From Planctomycetota bacterium (GTDB taxonomy: Bacteria; Planctomycetota; Planctomycetia; Planctomycetales; Planctomycetaceae): a DNA stretch of 7,154 bases. Positions 1 through 6,953 of this stretch are shown one piece after another. The notes under the pieces were generated by a model. The model was not told the origin of the DNA. It saw nothing but the letters and a program-made list of their open reading frames with translations, and ran no database searches. The translations under genes were made by a program, and so were the position numbers. The stretch spans positions 1-7,154 of the forward strand of contig JAQBZS010000365.1 of assembly GCA_027622115.1 (NCBI GenBank), read 5' to 3'. Positions within the stretch are counted from its first letter, which is position 1, and every line of letters starts with the position of its first letter.

Positions 1-90
1 TCCAAGGAATCAGAATCGATTAGCACTCGCGTGGCTCGCCAAACAGCCTCCGGGCGTGATCCGAAGCCGTGGCTAGTGGAACTACCCTTA

Positions 91-153
91 AATAGCAAAA
101 CAATCGAGACCCCCTTCCCATTGTCTACCACAACAATTTAGAAGGGAGTCCCG
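91..153 (-). terminator. Intrinsic terminator closing the minus-strand gene cluster
   Basis: The arms 153-141 (CGGGACTCCCTTC on the minus strand) and 117-105 (GAAGGGGGTCTCG) form a 13-bp stem. Its only two non-Watson-Crick positions are G-U pairs in minus-strand RNA but mismatches in plus-strand RNA, which fixes the direction. Inside the loop a second 5-bp stem (ATTGT at 137-133 with ACAAT at 124-120) extends the hairpin. The stem is followed by ATTGTTTTGCTATT (104-91), a T-rich tail. It lies about 210 bases past the protease stop and probably ends transcription of the whole unit. Confidence 0.72.
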
Positions 154-320
154 ATGGAAGTCCGAATGGAAGCGGATGGTCCGCTGATCGGAAGCCCACG
201 CGCCGTCATCGACAATTTCGCACAACAAAGCAAAATCGAGCAATCCCAACAACGCCGTGCAGAGAAGGTTGCGACTGCCATGGAATGTCGTTGCGTGCAA
301 TCGCTCAAGAGTCCTTTCAT
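138..320 (-). CDS. Possible small ORF, 60 codons, unknown
   Basis: The ATG at 320 has an unusually good GGGGGAG (334-328) 7 bases upstream on the minus strand, and the ORF ends in TAA at 138-140, inside the loop region of the terminator. The product has five cysteines, with a short hydrophobic stretch around CSILLCCAKL, and matches no family I know. It follows the protease remnant by 41 bases. Another minus frame is open over the same bases, so coding is not established. The ribosome binding site is the main argument for it. Confidence 0.22.
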   Translation of the reverse strand: MKGLLSDCTQRHSMAVATFSARRCWDCSILLCCAKLSMTARGLPISGPSASIRTSIGTPF

Positions 321-361
321 GCGGTTTCTCCCCCACTTTGCGATCCTCGTCCGGCAGCGAG

Positions 362-1410
362 TTAATGCCCCACCTCGAAATAGACCACATCGTCCGCGAG
401 TCGGATGTTTGACAGTCGCACGTGGTCGACGACGACTTCGGTCTTCCCAGGCTGCGGCCAGGCGATCCGGTGTGGCTCGGCGACAAGCCCGCGACCCAGT
501 GGCGGCAGTCCATGCGCGGCGAGCAGCTGCAATCTTGTCTGTGGCGCCGTTGGTTTGTCGTTTGGTCCCACACGGATGACGGCCAATCCTGGCGAAGGCA
601 GATCGGAATGAAATCCCTCGCGGCGGCGATTCTCGATCAGGATGTATTCGCTACCGTTCGGCTTCAACAGAATGCGGTACGCCTCGCCCTCACCGAACGA
701 GATCGGTCGCAGCGCGAGTTTCTGAGACTGGCTCGGATCGACAACCGCCGGCTTCACCCAGCCAATAACCAGCTTGCACCACGCACACATATGAAACGGT
801 CGATGTCGACCGGATGGTTCGCTGCCGTGCGTGCCCTTGGCCATCAGGCACCACGGTCCGATCGGATTCGCGGTGGCTCCCAACCCGTACTTGTCGTTGA
901 CTCCGAACGTGTGTCCCATCTCATGACAAGCCACACCGATCGCAGCCATTTCCCCTTGATGAAACTCGCCATCTTGAAGGCAGCTTTGCCAGGAAACTCT
1001 TTCAGCGTCAGCCGCATCGGCCAGAGGGCACTTGTGCGGCGAACGGTGTTGCCGGCCCAGATCAACGCCAAGCCGTCGTATTTGTTGAACACGTCGGCTC
1101 CATGCTTTCGGCGAATGGCCAACAGCAGCTGATCTTGCAACACGCTCGATCCGAAACTCGCGTCGCGATAGTCGCTGTACGTTCCCGGAAGCTCGACCCA
1201 ATCAAAGACCTTTCCAGTCACACGCAATTGGCCGTACGACATTTCGTCGTAGAAGTCGCGCAGGCTGCCATAGACGCGCTGGCCGGTGGCGGATGTCGAT
1301 GTGTAGTCGTTCTCCGAGAAGAAGGCTTTGCCAAACTCCGCCGCGTCGATCGTGTGTCGCTGATCCTTCCATTCACCGAGCAGGAAATGTGAAAAGGTGA
1401 CAGGCACCAA
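362..1410 (-). pseudogene. M6-family zinc metalloprotease, 5'-truncated and frameshifted
   Basis: Two overlapping minus-strand frames together make one protease of about 350 residues. The first (1410 to about 967) holds DQRHTIDAAEFGKAFFSE, TSATGQRVYGSLRDFYDEM, SYGQLRVTGKVFDWVELPG and ALIWAGN. The second (about 967 to 362) begins EFHQGEMAAIGVACHEMGH and runs to the stop. It carries the zinc site HEMGHTFGVND (925-893), an HExxHxxGxxD metzincin-like motif, then NPIGPWCLMAKGTHG with a candidate Met-turn, and a C-terminal beta-rich part ending VVYFEVGH. At the join, ATGGCGAG is read where the family pattern wants Met-Ala-Glu (ATG GCN GAG), so one base is missing at 967-969. The 5' end is also lost: the only upstream start in frame is a TTG at 1410 inside a repeat-like motif, with no signal peptide or propeptide. 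Intact relatives are secreted peptidases. An uncorrected frameshift gives a dead 188-residue product without the zinc site. A sequencing error could explain the frameshift but not the truncation. Confidence 0.87.
1392..1408. repeat. Planctomycete-type GGTGACAGGCACC intergenic motif at a gene junction
   Basis: On the plus strand AAAAGGTGACAGGCACC has complementary GGTG and CACC arms around 5 bases. From memory, very similar motifs (GGTGYCWGGCACC preceded by an A-run) occur in many copies between genes in planctomycete genomes and resemble REP-type units. There is only one copy here, so repetition cannot be shown from this window. It sits exactly where recognisable protease coding sequence stops. 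Confidence 0.4.
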
Positions 1411-1539
1411 ATGTGGAGTAAATGCGACGTCTGCGGCGTTGTTTTGTCGCTCGTCTTCCAGGCAGCCGTGTTGACGATGTTTACCTAAACTTGTCTGTGG
1501 GCGTGTGTCGTGCGCACCAATGGGGTTGCTTTGGGCCGT
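1411..1539. other. Short non-coding junction between transposase and protease remnants
   Basis: These 129 bases hold no recognisable gene. On the minus strand one frame stays open from after the transposase stop into the protease remnant, but its residues match neither family. Two small palindromes are present: GTTTA-CC-TAAAC at 1479-1490 and GTGCGCAC at 1510-1517. The original 5' end of the protease gene should lie here and is absent. Confidence 0.5.
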
Positions 1540-1884
1540 TCAGCACCACGAAGGCCGCGAGTCACCCTCGGTGCACTGCATGATCTCGCCGCACTTGGCA
1601 CTTTGATTCGAAACCTTCTCGGCACGCGACTCGTTCTCGGACGCCGCGACAGGAGTGGTCGCGTTCGGGTTGGCCGGTGGTGGCACGAGTTGTTCGCACT
1701 GCTCAAGGTATCGGTCGTGGTGGTAGTTGCTGTATCCACCGTGTCGTCGGCTTTGCGTGTAGCCCTTGGGCAGGTTGTGCAGCGACCACCGGTGGACAAA
1801 CTCGACGCCGGACAGCACATAAGGCTCGGATTTCCGAGACTTGCCGCCGGGTGTCGTCCCAGCGAGTGGTTTCGAACGAGACAT
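1540..1884 (-). pseudogene. C-terminal remnant of an IS91-like (Y2) transposase
   Basis: The open stretch encodes 114 residues from an ATG at 1884. Its core, LSGVEFVHRWSLHNLPKGY then RRHGGYSNYHH, closely resembles the C-terminal part of IS91/IS801-like transposases, where the usual pattern is LPGxEFxRRWxLHxLPKGF(x)nRRxGxxSN. The end, KCGEIMQC then SRPSW, matches the knuckle-plus-RPSW tail I associate with these proteins in planctomycetes and their relatives. The N-terminal zinc-binding region, the HUH motif and the catalytic tyrosines are all missing, so it cannot act as a transposase. The frame is open up to the HEAT-gene stop at 1936, but the residues before about position 10 of this ORF do not look like transposase. 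The ATG is therefore probably fortuitous, with only a weak GAAGAAG ahead of it. Recognition is from memory of family patterns, not from a search. Confidence 0.78.
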
Positions 1885-1935
1885 ACATCGCTTCTTCGCA
1901 GGCTGGACGTATTCCCCAAAGACGCGGTCTTCGCG

Positions 1936-3237
1936 TCACTCGATTTCCGCGTCGTCGGATTTCGTTTCGAGTTCGCGCAGCCAATAAGCCGCGAGCGACT
2001 TGATCCCGAAGTTGGTGTCCTTGGACGATTGCTTGAGTGCCGCGATGACGGCAGGCCGCTGTTTGTCGCTGGCGACCCGGACAAGCACTTTAAGGGCGAG
2101 CTGCCGCGTTGGTTCCAGGATCCTCGGGTTCTGCATGACACCAATCAAACTTGGCACGGCGTCGGACGCCTCCTTGCCAAGCGCATCCAGCGCCGTGACG
2201 GCGCGGTGTTGGACGGTGCGATCTTTGTCGGCGAGCGTCTTCATGAGATCCGGCACGGCCAGCTTTGCTTGGGGACCAATGGCAGCCAGCGCATCTGCGG
2301 ACTTTGCTCGCACGGTGGGAGATTCGTCCCGCAATGCCGTGGTTAGCAAGTTGACTGCCGCTGGTCCGATCTGTCCAATCGCTGTCGCCGCCGCGCGGGC
2401 GAGTTGTTCGTCTCCGCTCGAGAATGCCGCGATAAGAGTCGGCGCTCCTGCGAGTCCGATCTCGCCAAGCTGCTTGGCCGCGCCCATCCGGAATGATGCA
2501 TCGTGAGAATCGTCTTGAATCGCGAGCTTCAACGCGGGCAGGTCGCGTACGGTCGGACGATCGACTCCTTCCCTGCAAGCGGCTTCTTTGTCGAGAGTTC
2601 GCAGCGCGTGCGCCGCGTCGATCCGCAACGCGTGGTCAGCGAGCGCCTTGACCAACTCCTGATTGGCCGACTTTCCGATGGCAATCACGCTGGTCAGCGC
2701 GGCCTGACGGACGCGTGCGTCCGCGAACGACTTGACCAGTTTCGCGACTGCGACGTGGGCTGCCAAACCGATTTGTCCCAATGACGTGGCCGACCGCAGG
2801 CGTACTTCGACGTCTTTGTCCGACAGTCCATCGATCAGCGATTTGACCGCGATTGACTTCGCATTGGTCTTGGCGGAAACGATTCGCCCGAGTGCACGTG
2901 CCGCCGCGCCGCGTTCTTGTGAGTCCGCTGCTTCTGAAAGGATTCTTGCCAGTCGGACGACCGCTAGATCCGCGTCCGGGCCGATCTTCCCGAGCGTATG
3001 ACTGGCCCAGATACGGACTTCAGACGACTCTGAATCCAGCGCGCGAACGAGGGCGACGACCGACCGCCCCTGCATCGCGATCAGGGCCTTCGATGCGCCG
3101 AGCTGAAAATTGGCGTCGTCCAGGTAGTCGATGAGAGCGGGAATGTCGGCCGGAGTTGGCGACGCGAAAATGTCTCCGGCTTCCGTTCGGGCTGCAAAGA
3201 GAGCAAGCAGTGTCAGACACAGGACGCGAGATGTCAT
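1936..3237 (-). CDS. Secreted HEAT-repeat protein
   Basis: This encodes 433 residues. The ATG at 3237 overlaps the DUF1501 stop (ATGA) and has AGGAG 8 bases upstream, so translational coupling is likely. From this start the product begins with a Sec signal peptide (MTSRVLCLTLLALFAARTEA, cut near 20-21). The frame is open 78 codons further upstream, but that part is only a shadow of the DUF1501 gene. Almost the whole mature protein is HEAT-like (PBS-lyase-type) helical repeats. The recurrent turn xIGxxA/xLGxxA is visible near residues 85, 156, 187, 260, 290, 320 and 353, with further weaker units between, roughly a dozen helical pairs. Such solenoids are protein-binding scaffolds, and no catalytic motif is visible. 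Partners in this context may be the two upstream products (inference). The C-terminus is charged and ends DDAEIE. Only 51 bases separate its stop from the transposase remnant, which lies in the same reading frame, so the natural end of the protein might have been altered by that insertion. Confidence 0.93.
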   Translation of the reverse strand: MTSRVLCLTLLALFAARTEAGDIFASPTPADIPALIDYLDDANFQLGASKALIAMQGRSVVALVRALDSESSEVRIWASHTLGKIGPDADLAVVRLARILSEAADSQERGAAARALGRIVSAKTNAKSIAVKSLIDGLSDKDVEVRLRSATSLGQIGLAAHVAVAKLVKSFADARVRQAALTSVIAIGKSANQELVKALADHALRIDAAHALRTLDKEAACREGVDRPTVRDLPALKLAIQDDSHDASFRMGAAKQLGEIGLAGAPTLIAAFSSGDEQLARAAATAIGQIGPAAVNLLTTALRDESPTVRAKSADALAAIGPQAKLAVPDLMKTLADKDRTVQHRAVTALDALGKEASDAVPSLIGVMQNPRILEPTRQLALKVLVRVASDKQRPAVIAALKQSSKDTNFGIKSLAAYWLRELETKSDDAEIE

Positions 3238-4529
3238 GACCACAGCTCCTGAATTGGCGTCCCGTTTTGGACAATCATCACCGGACGGCCGTCGCGAGTG
3301 TGGTACTCCTTGTGTGGGTCGATGCCGATCGCGTGGTAGAAGCTCGCCGCAGCATCGTCGGGTGAATACGCGTCGGTGGTGGGCTCGGCTGCCGTCTTGT
3401 CGGTTTCGCCAATGATGTTGCCACCGCGAATGCCGCAGCCGGCGAACAGCATGCTCATGGCTCTCGCCCAATGGTCACGGCCGGCTCCCATGTCGTTGAT
3501 CTTCGGCGTACGGCCGAATTCCCCGGTACACCAGACGACCGTGTTCTCCAGGAGGCCGCGTTCGCTGAGGTCTTCGATCAACGCCGCGAGACCCTGGTCC
3601 CACGGTGGCAGCAACGTGTTCTTGAGATCGGTGAAGTTGTCCCGATGCGTGTCCCAACCGCCGGTGTAGATCGAGACGCATCGCGTTCCCGCTTCGACGA
3701 GTCGCCGAGCCAGCAAGCATGACTGGCCGAACGAGTGGCGACCGTACTTGTCTCGAAGCTGGGCCTGCTCTGAATTCAATTCGAAGGCTTTGCGGACGGC
3801 CGTGGATTGCAGGATTTCGAACGCCTGCTCGTACGACCGATTCATTCCGGTCAGCTCGGGGTTTTGCACGTCGACGCCGGCAAACGCGGTGTCCACCTTC
3901 GACAAAAGTTGCTTCCGTTTCTCCAATGCAGCCAGCGTTGAACCAGCCGGCGTGGCAAGTGCTCTCACGCTGTAGGTCTTCGCGTTTGGATCACCGAGCG
4001 CCGTGAACGGCCCGTGGGCCACGCCGAGATAACCAGACGAATACGTCGCCGAATTGCTGCCACCGCCCGGAAGCAGCACGTAATTCGGAATGCCCTTTGG
4101 AGCATGGTGCTCCTTGGCGACAACCGCTCCGTAGTCCGGATATTCGAGCGACGGAATCTTGCGGTTCCCGGTTTGGAGATATCGCTGCCCGGGACTATGC
4201 GCGCCTTGTGTATGCGACACACTTCTGAGCACGGCAAACTTGTCGACTTGCTGTGCCAGATACGGCATGTGCTCGCACACGCGATAGCCTGGGACGTTCG
4301 TTTCGATCGAAGCGAACTCGCCTTTCATGTCACCCGCATCCGGCTTCAAGTCCCACGTGTCGATGTGAGACTGGCCGCCGGTCAAGAAGATGACGATCGC
4401 GTTGCGGCCCTTCGTCGGCGAGCCCTCGGCGGCATCCAACCGCAACATTCCCGGAAGGGTGAGGCCACAGCCCAATGCGCCGATCTGTAACGCGTGACGA
4501 CGTGAAACTGAGTGAGTCTTGAGCGACAT
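3234..4529 (-). CDS. DUF1501 family protein, Tat-exported
   Basis: This encodes 431 residues, a normal length for planctomycete DUF1501 proteins. The N-terminus is a twin-arginine signal: SRRHALQIG (R10, R11), then a hydrophobic stretch to about residue 33. Export in a folded, perhaps metal-bound state is therefore likely. The DUF1501 fold is related to the alkaline phosphatase/sulfatase superfamily. Visible family motifs are GGQSHIDTWD (51-60), SVSHTQGAHSPGQRYLQTG (103-121), GGWDTHRDNF (290-299), GEFGRTPKIN (336-345) and GRDHW (350-354). The Asp and His residues in these motifs are the likely metal ligands, but the enzymatic activity is unknown. The start ATG has GGAG 8 bases upstream (4541-4538). 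The last codons overlap the next gene in an ATGA, and the ribosome binding site of that gene lies inside this one. Pairing with a DUF1549/DUF1553 gene is a classic planctomycete arrangement and suggests a shared pathway. Confidence 0.95.
   Translation of the reverse strand: MSLKTHSVSRRHALQIGALGCGLTLPGMLRLDAAEGSPTKGRNAIVIFLTGGQSHIDTWDLKPDAGDMKGEFASIETNVPGYRVCEHMPYLAQQVDKFAVLRSVSHTQGAHSPGQRYLQTGNRKIPSLEYPDYGAVVAKEHHAPKGIPNYVLLPGGGSNSATYSSGYLGVAHGPFTALGDPNAKTYSVRALATPAGSTLAALEKRKQLLSKVDTAFAGVDVQNPELTGMNRSYEQAFEILQSTAVRKAFELNSEQAQLRDKYGRHSFGQSCLLARRLVEAGTRCVSIYTGGWDTHRDNFTDLKNTLLPPWDQGLAALIEDLSERGLLENTVVWCTGEFGRTPKINDMGAGRDHWARAMSMLFAGCGIRGGNIIGETDKTAAEPTTDAYSPDDAAASFYHAIGIDPHKEYHTRDGRPVMIVQNGTPIQELWS
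3246..3250 (-). promoter_or_regulatory. Internal ribosome binding site for the HEAT-repeat gene
   Basis: On the minus strand AGGAG lies within the last codons of the DUF1501 gene, 8 bases before the ATG that overlaps its TGA. The overlap and the internal site together support coupled translation, and they set the HEAT-protein start so that a signal peptide comes first. Confidence 0.7.
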
Positions 4530-4583
4530 GACATCGGCTCCGCGTGATTGGCTGGTTGTCGGTCGGATATTGAATGAAGTCGA

Positions 4584-6953
4584 TTATCGAATGAACAAGA
4601 ACTCTCGGACGTTGAGCAAACTCCACAAAACGTCGCGCATCCCTTCTGCTCGGGATTCGCAACTTAGGACGTGCTGCTCCTGAACTTTCCGTTCACTCTG
4701 CGTCGGAAGCCGCGACAGCGCCGCGAGGTACAGTTCGTCGATAACCTTCCCGTTGTCCGCAGTCGACTTCATCAGCTTCGCGAGTCGACCGGACGGGTTG
4801 TTGAGCTTGGTGATGATCTCGGCGTCGTTGACGAGGTACAAAGCCTGAGCCACCGATGGCTCGTTGGAACGCTCGCAGACGCAGGTCTTTTCGCGAGCCG
4901 GTCGCCCGAAAATCTGCATCGGATAACCCGAGCGACTCATCGAATAACGCACGGGAGGACTCGCCTGTCCCACGGCTCGTTGCGGCCGATCCGCCGGCAG
5001 CCGACCGTAATCGGCTTGGACGCCGGTGGCTTGCGAGATCGCATCCATCAGCACTTCCGCCGGCATGCGGCGCAATCGAGCGTGCGAGAAGTTGCGGTCG
5101 TCGAGCCGATTGGAATCGTTCGGTTTCCAGGACAGTTGATACGTGCGGCTGTTGAGGATCGTCCGATGCAGGTGCTTCAGGTCGAAGTCACTCTCGCGGA
5201 AATCCTTCGCCAACCATGCGAGCAACTGCGGGTTGGACGGTGGGTTTCCCAAGTTGAAATCGTCCGGCGGATCAACGATGCCGACGCCGAAATACTGTGC
5301 CCAAATGCGATTCACGATCGACGGCGCGAAGTACGGATTGTCGTCCGCGCGCATCCATTCCCACAGTTTGACTCGCGGATCAGGCCCGCCCTCTTCGTAC
5401 GTCAAAACGTCGCCGCCGAGAATCTTGGGCGGCACCTTTTTGATCGTGCCGGCAAAGCGCCAGTGGACTCCCGGTTGCAGGTCTTCGTCGCCGTAGCCTC
5501 GCGGAAGCTTTTTCTCTTCCTTCCCGGTTTTGGGATCGCAGGACCGAGCCAACATGAACACGGACTTGAAGCCATCGAAGTCCTTCTGCGTCCAGCGGTC
5601 GAAGGGATGATTGTGGCATTGAGCACATTCGAGCCGCAGTCCGAGAAACGAGTTCGCCGTCTGCAACACCAGCGTGTCCGGCGATCGGCGTTCTACATTG
5701 ATCCAGTACAAATCCAGCGTTTTGCGTTGGGCATACGTGCCATCGTCGTAGTTGTAGCGACCGGACGTCTTGTGCTTCACCACGCGGACTTCCTCCAGAT
5801 ACTCCTCGCGAGTGCGTCCGTCGAGACTCGTGGCACACACGAATCCGTACACGAAGTCGTCATACGGAACGTTGCGGCTGAGCTTGTCTTCAATCCACTG
5901 TTGCCAGACCCAGTTCCATTGCTGCGGGCTTCGCGAGATGTACTTGCCATTCCCCGTCCAGTCCGAAAACTTCATTCCCCAATACATGGCGTATTCGGGG
6001 CGATCGAGTAGCTCGTCGATCAGCCGTTGTCGCTTTTCCGGATCGCGATTTTTCAGGAACTTGCGGGTTTCATTCGGAGTGGGCAGCGTACCGATCGCAT
6101 CCACATAGACTCGCCGCAGGAAGTCGTCGTCGTCGCTCAAGTTCGATGGGTGAATGTTGAGCTTTCGCAGCTTCGCCGAGACGAACTCGTCGATGCGGTT
6201 GTGATGCGGAAACGGCGGGAATTCCGCGTTGCCCGCCACAGGGACCAGAACCTGCGTGCTGGCCACGCCGCCCGAATACTGCGCGATGATTGCCGTGTCG
6301 CCCATTCGGCCAGCTTGGACGCCGCCGTCGGGCGAGGCCTTGGCGATGGCATCATCGTTGCTCGAGAACGTGGTCAGGCACGTCACGTCTTCCTTGGAAC
6401 CATCATCGAACCACGCCATCGCTCGCAGGCGGGCCGGCTTGCCGGTGTCGCTGAAAACCAACTCGGCCGGTTGCAACTCGAACCGCACCAGCTTCGAGTC
6501 TCGTTTTGGATCGAACTTGCCACCGGCGGCAACCCACCGCCGCAGGACGTTGTATTGCCAGCTATCGACGGCCATTCGCTGACCGCCTTCGTGGTCTTCC
6601 TTGGACGACGGCTTGACCAGCAAGAGACTTTGCTCGGGCGACTTCACGTTCGCTCGCGGTCCTACTCCCGACGACTCTTTGTCAACTTCCAATAGTTCCT
6701 TCTGATCGAGGTCCGGTTCGAAACCGAACAGGCTCAATCGGAAGCCGCTCTGTCCTTGGAACGACCCGTGGCAGCCTCGCATGTTGCAGCCGAGTTTCGA
6801 GAACAGCGGCACAACATGACGCCGGAACTCGGGAGCGGAAGCCGAATCCTTGTCCGCCCAGCGAATACTCGCGGCAGGGATGGACGTGTCGGCGAGGGAC
6901 GACTCGACGAACGCAAGAATGGCGAGGACGAAAAGCGGGGCGGTCAGTCGCAT
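4584..6953 (-). CDS. Secreted planctomycete cytochrome-like DUF1549/DUF1553 protein
   Basis: This encodes 789 residues. I chose the ATG at 6953 because a GGAG lies 7 bases upstream and the product then starts with a Sec signal peptide (MRLTAPLFVLAILAFVESSLA, cut near residue 21). The frame stays open 58 codons further, but that stretch looks non-coding. Domain order: a cytochrome-c-like N-terminal part with a variant CX4CH motif (C56, C61, H62) followed by the family's GFRLSLFGFEP stretch; an Ig-like (Big_2-type) domain at about 156-240; DUF1549 at about 250-465, with a classical CXXCH (C443, C446, H447) in ECAQCHNHPFDRW; and DUF1553 at about 525-780, ending in NVREFLFIR. Size and order fit intact family members. 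The family is abundant in planctomycetes, is often encoded beside DUF1501 proteins and has no settled function. Haem binding and periplasmic redox work are inferences from the motifs. It is the first gene of the unit, 54 bases before the DUF1501 gene. Confidence 0.95.
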   Translation of the reverse strand: MRLTAPLFVLAILAFVESSLADTSIPAASIRWADKDSASAPEFRRHVVPLFSKLGCNMRGCHGSFQGQSGFRLSLFGFEPDLDQKELLEVDKESSGVGPRANVKSPEQSLLLVKPSSKEDHEGGQRMAVDSWQYNVLRRWVAAGGKFDPKRDSKLVRFELQPAELVFSDTGKPARLRAMAWFDDGSKEDVTCLTTFSSNDDAIAKASPDGGVQAGRMGDTAIIAQYSGGVASTQVLVPVAGNAEFPPFPHHNRIDEFVSAKLRKLNIHPSNLSDDDDFLRRVYVDAIGTLPTPNETRKFLKNRDPEKRQRLIDELLDRPEYAMYWGMKFSDWTGNGKYISRSPQQWNWVWQQWIEDKLSRNVPYDDFVYGFVCATSLDGRTREEYLEEVRVVKHKTSGRYNYDDGTYAQRKTLDLYWINVERRSPDTLVLQTANSFLGLRLECAQCHNHPFDRWTQKDFDGFKSVFMLARSCDPKTGKEEKKLPRGYGDEDLQPGVHWRFAGTIKKVPPKILGGDVLTYEEGGPDPRVKLWEWMRADDNPYFAPSIVNRIWAQYFGVGIVDPPDDFNLGNPPSNPQLLAWLAKDFRESDFDLKHLHRTILNSRTYQLSWKPNDSNRLDDRNFSHARLRRMPAEVLMDAISQATGVQADYGRLPADRPQRAVGQASPPVRYSMSRSGYPMQIFGRPAREKTCVCERSNEPSVAQALYLVNDAEIITKLNNPSGRLAKLMKSTADNGKVIDELYLAALSRLPTQSERKVQEQHVLSCESRAEGMRDVLWSLLNVREFLFIR

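Larger units (their letters stand above)
1..361. other. Stretch downstream of the protease remnant without a firm gene
   Basis: Apart from the terminator (91-153) and a weak 60-codon ORF (138-320), I see no recognisable gene. Positions 1-90, beyond the terminator, contain two CGTGGCT copies (30-36 and 68-74) and a small AGCC-GT-GGCT palindrome (65-74). These look like decayed intergenic repeat material. A plus-strand ORF starting at 154 is not supported. Confidence 0.5.

Noticed and set aside
154..579. Plus-strand ORF starting after GGGAG at 144-148
   Set aside because: The apparent ribosome site is part of the terminator stem, and past 362 the ORF is antisense to the protease. The product is Arg-rich and unrecognised.
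422..1132. Plus-strand ORF of 236 codons over the protease
   Set aside because: It is antisense to the protease remnant. The minus strand carries the HExxH site and other family motifs.
893..1410. Programmed frameshifting in the protease gene
   Set aside because: There is no slippery heptamer or obvious downstream structure at 967-969, and the gene also lacks its 5' end, so decay explains both defects better.
1479..1493. CAAG next to a GTTTA/TAAAC palindrome as a possible IS91 terminus and target
   Set aside because: IS91 elements do favour CAAG/GAAC targets, but four bases and a 5-bp palindrome are too little, and the other end of the element is not visible.
1510..2346. Plus-strand ORF of 278 codons across the HEAT 3' end and transposase remnant
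   Set aside because: It is antisense to two recognisable minus-strand coding units, crosses their boundary, and its product has no family-like pattern.
4671..6011. Long plus-strand ORF of 446 codons
   Set aside because: It lies wholly antisense to the DUF1549/DUF1553 gene, whose translation shows clear family motifs. The antisense product is Arg/Val/His-rich with no domain, as expected for a shadow in GC-rich DNA.
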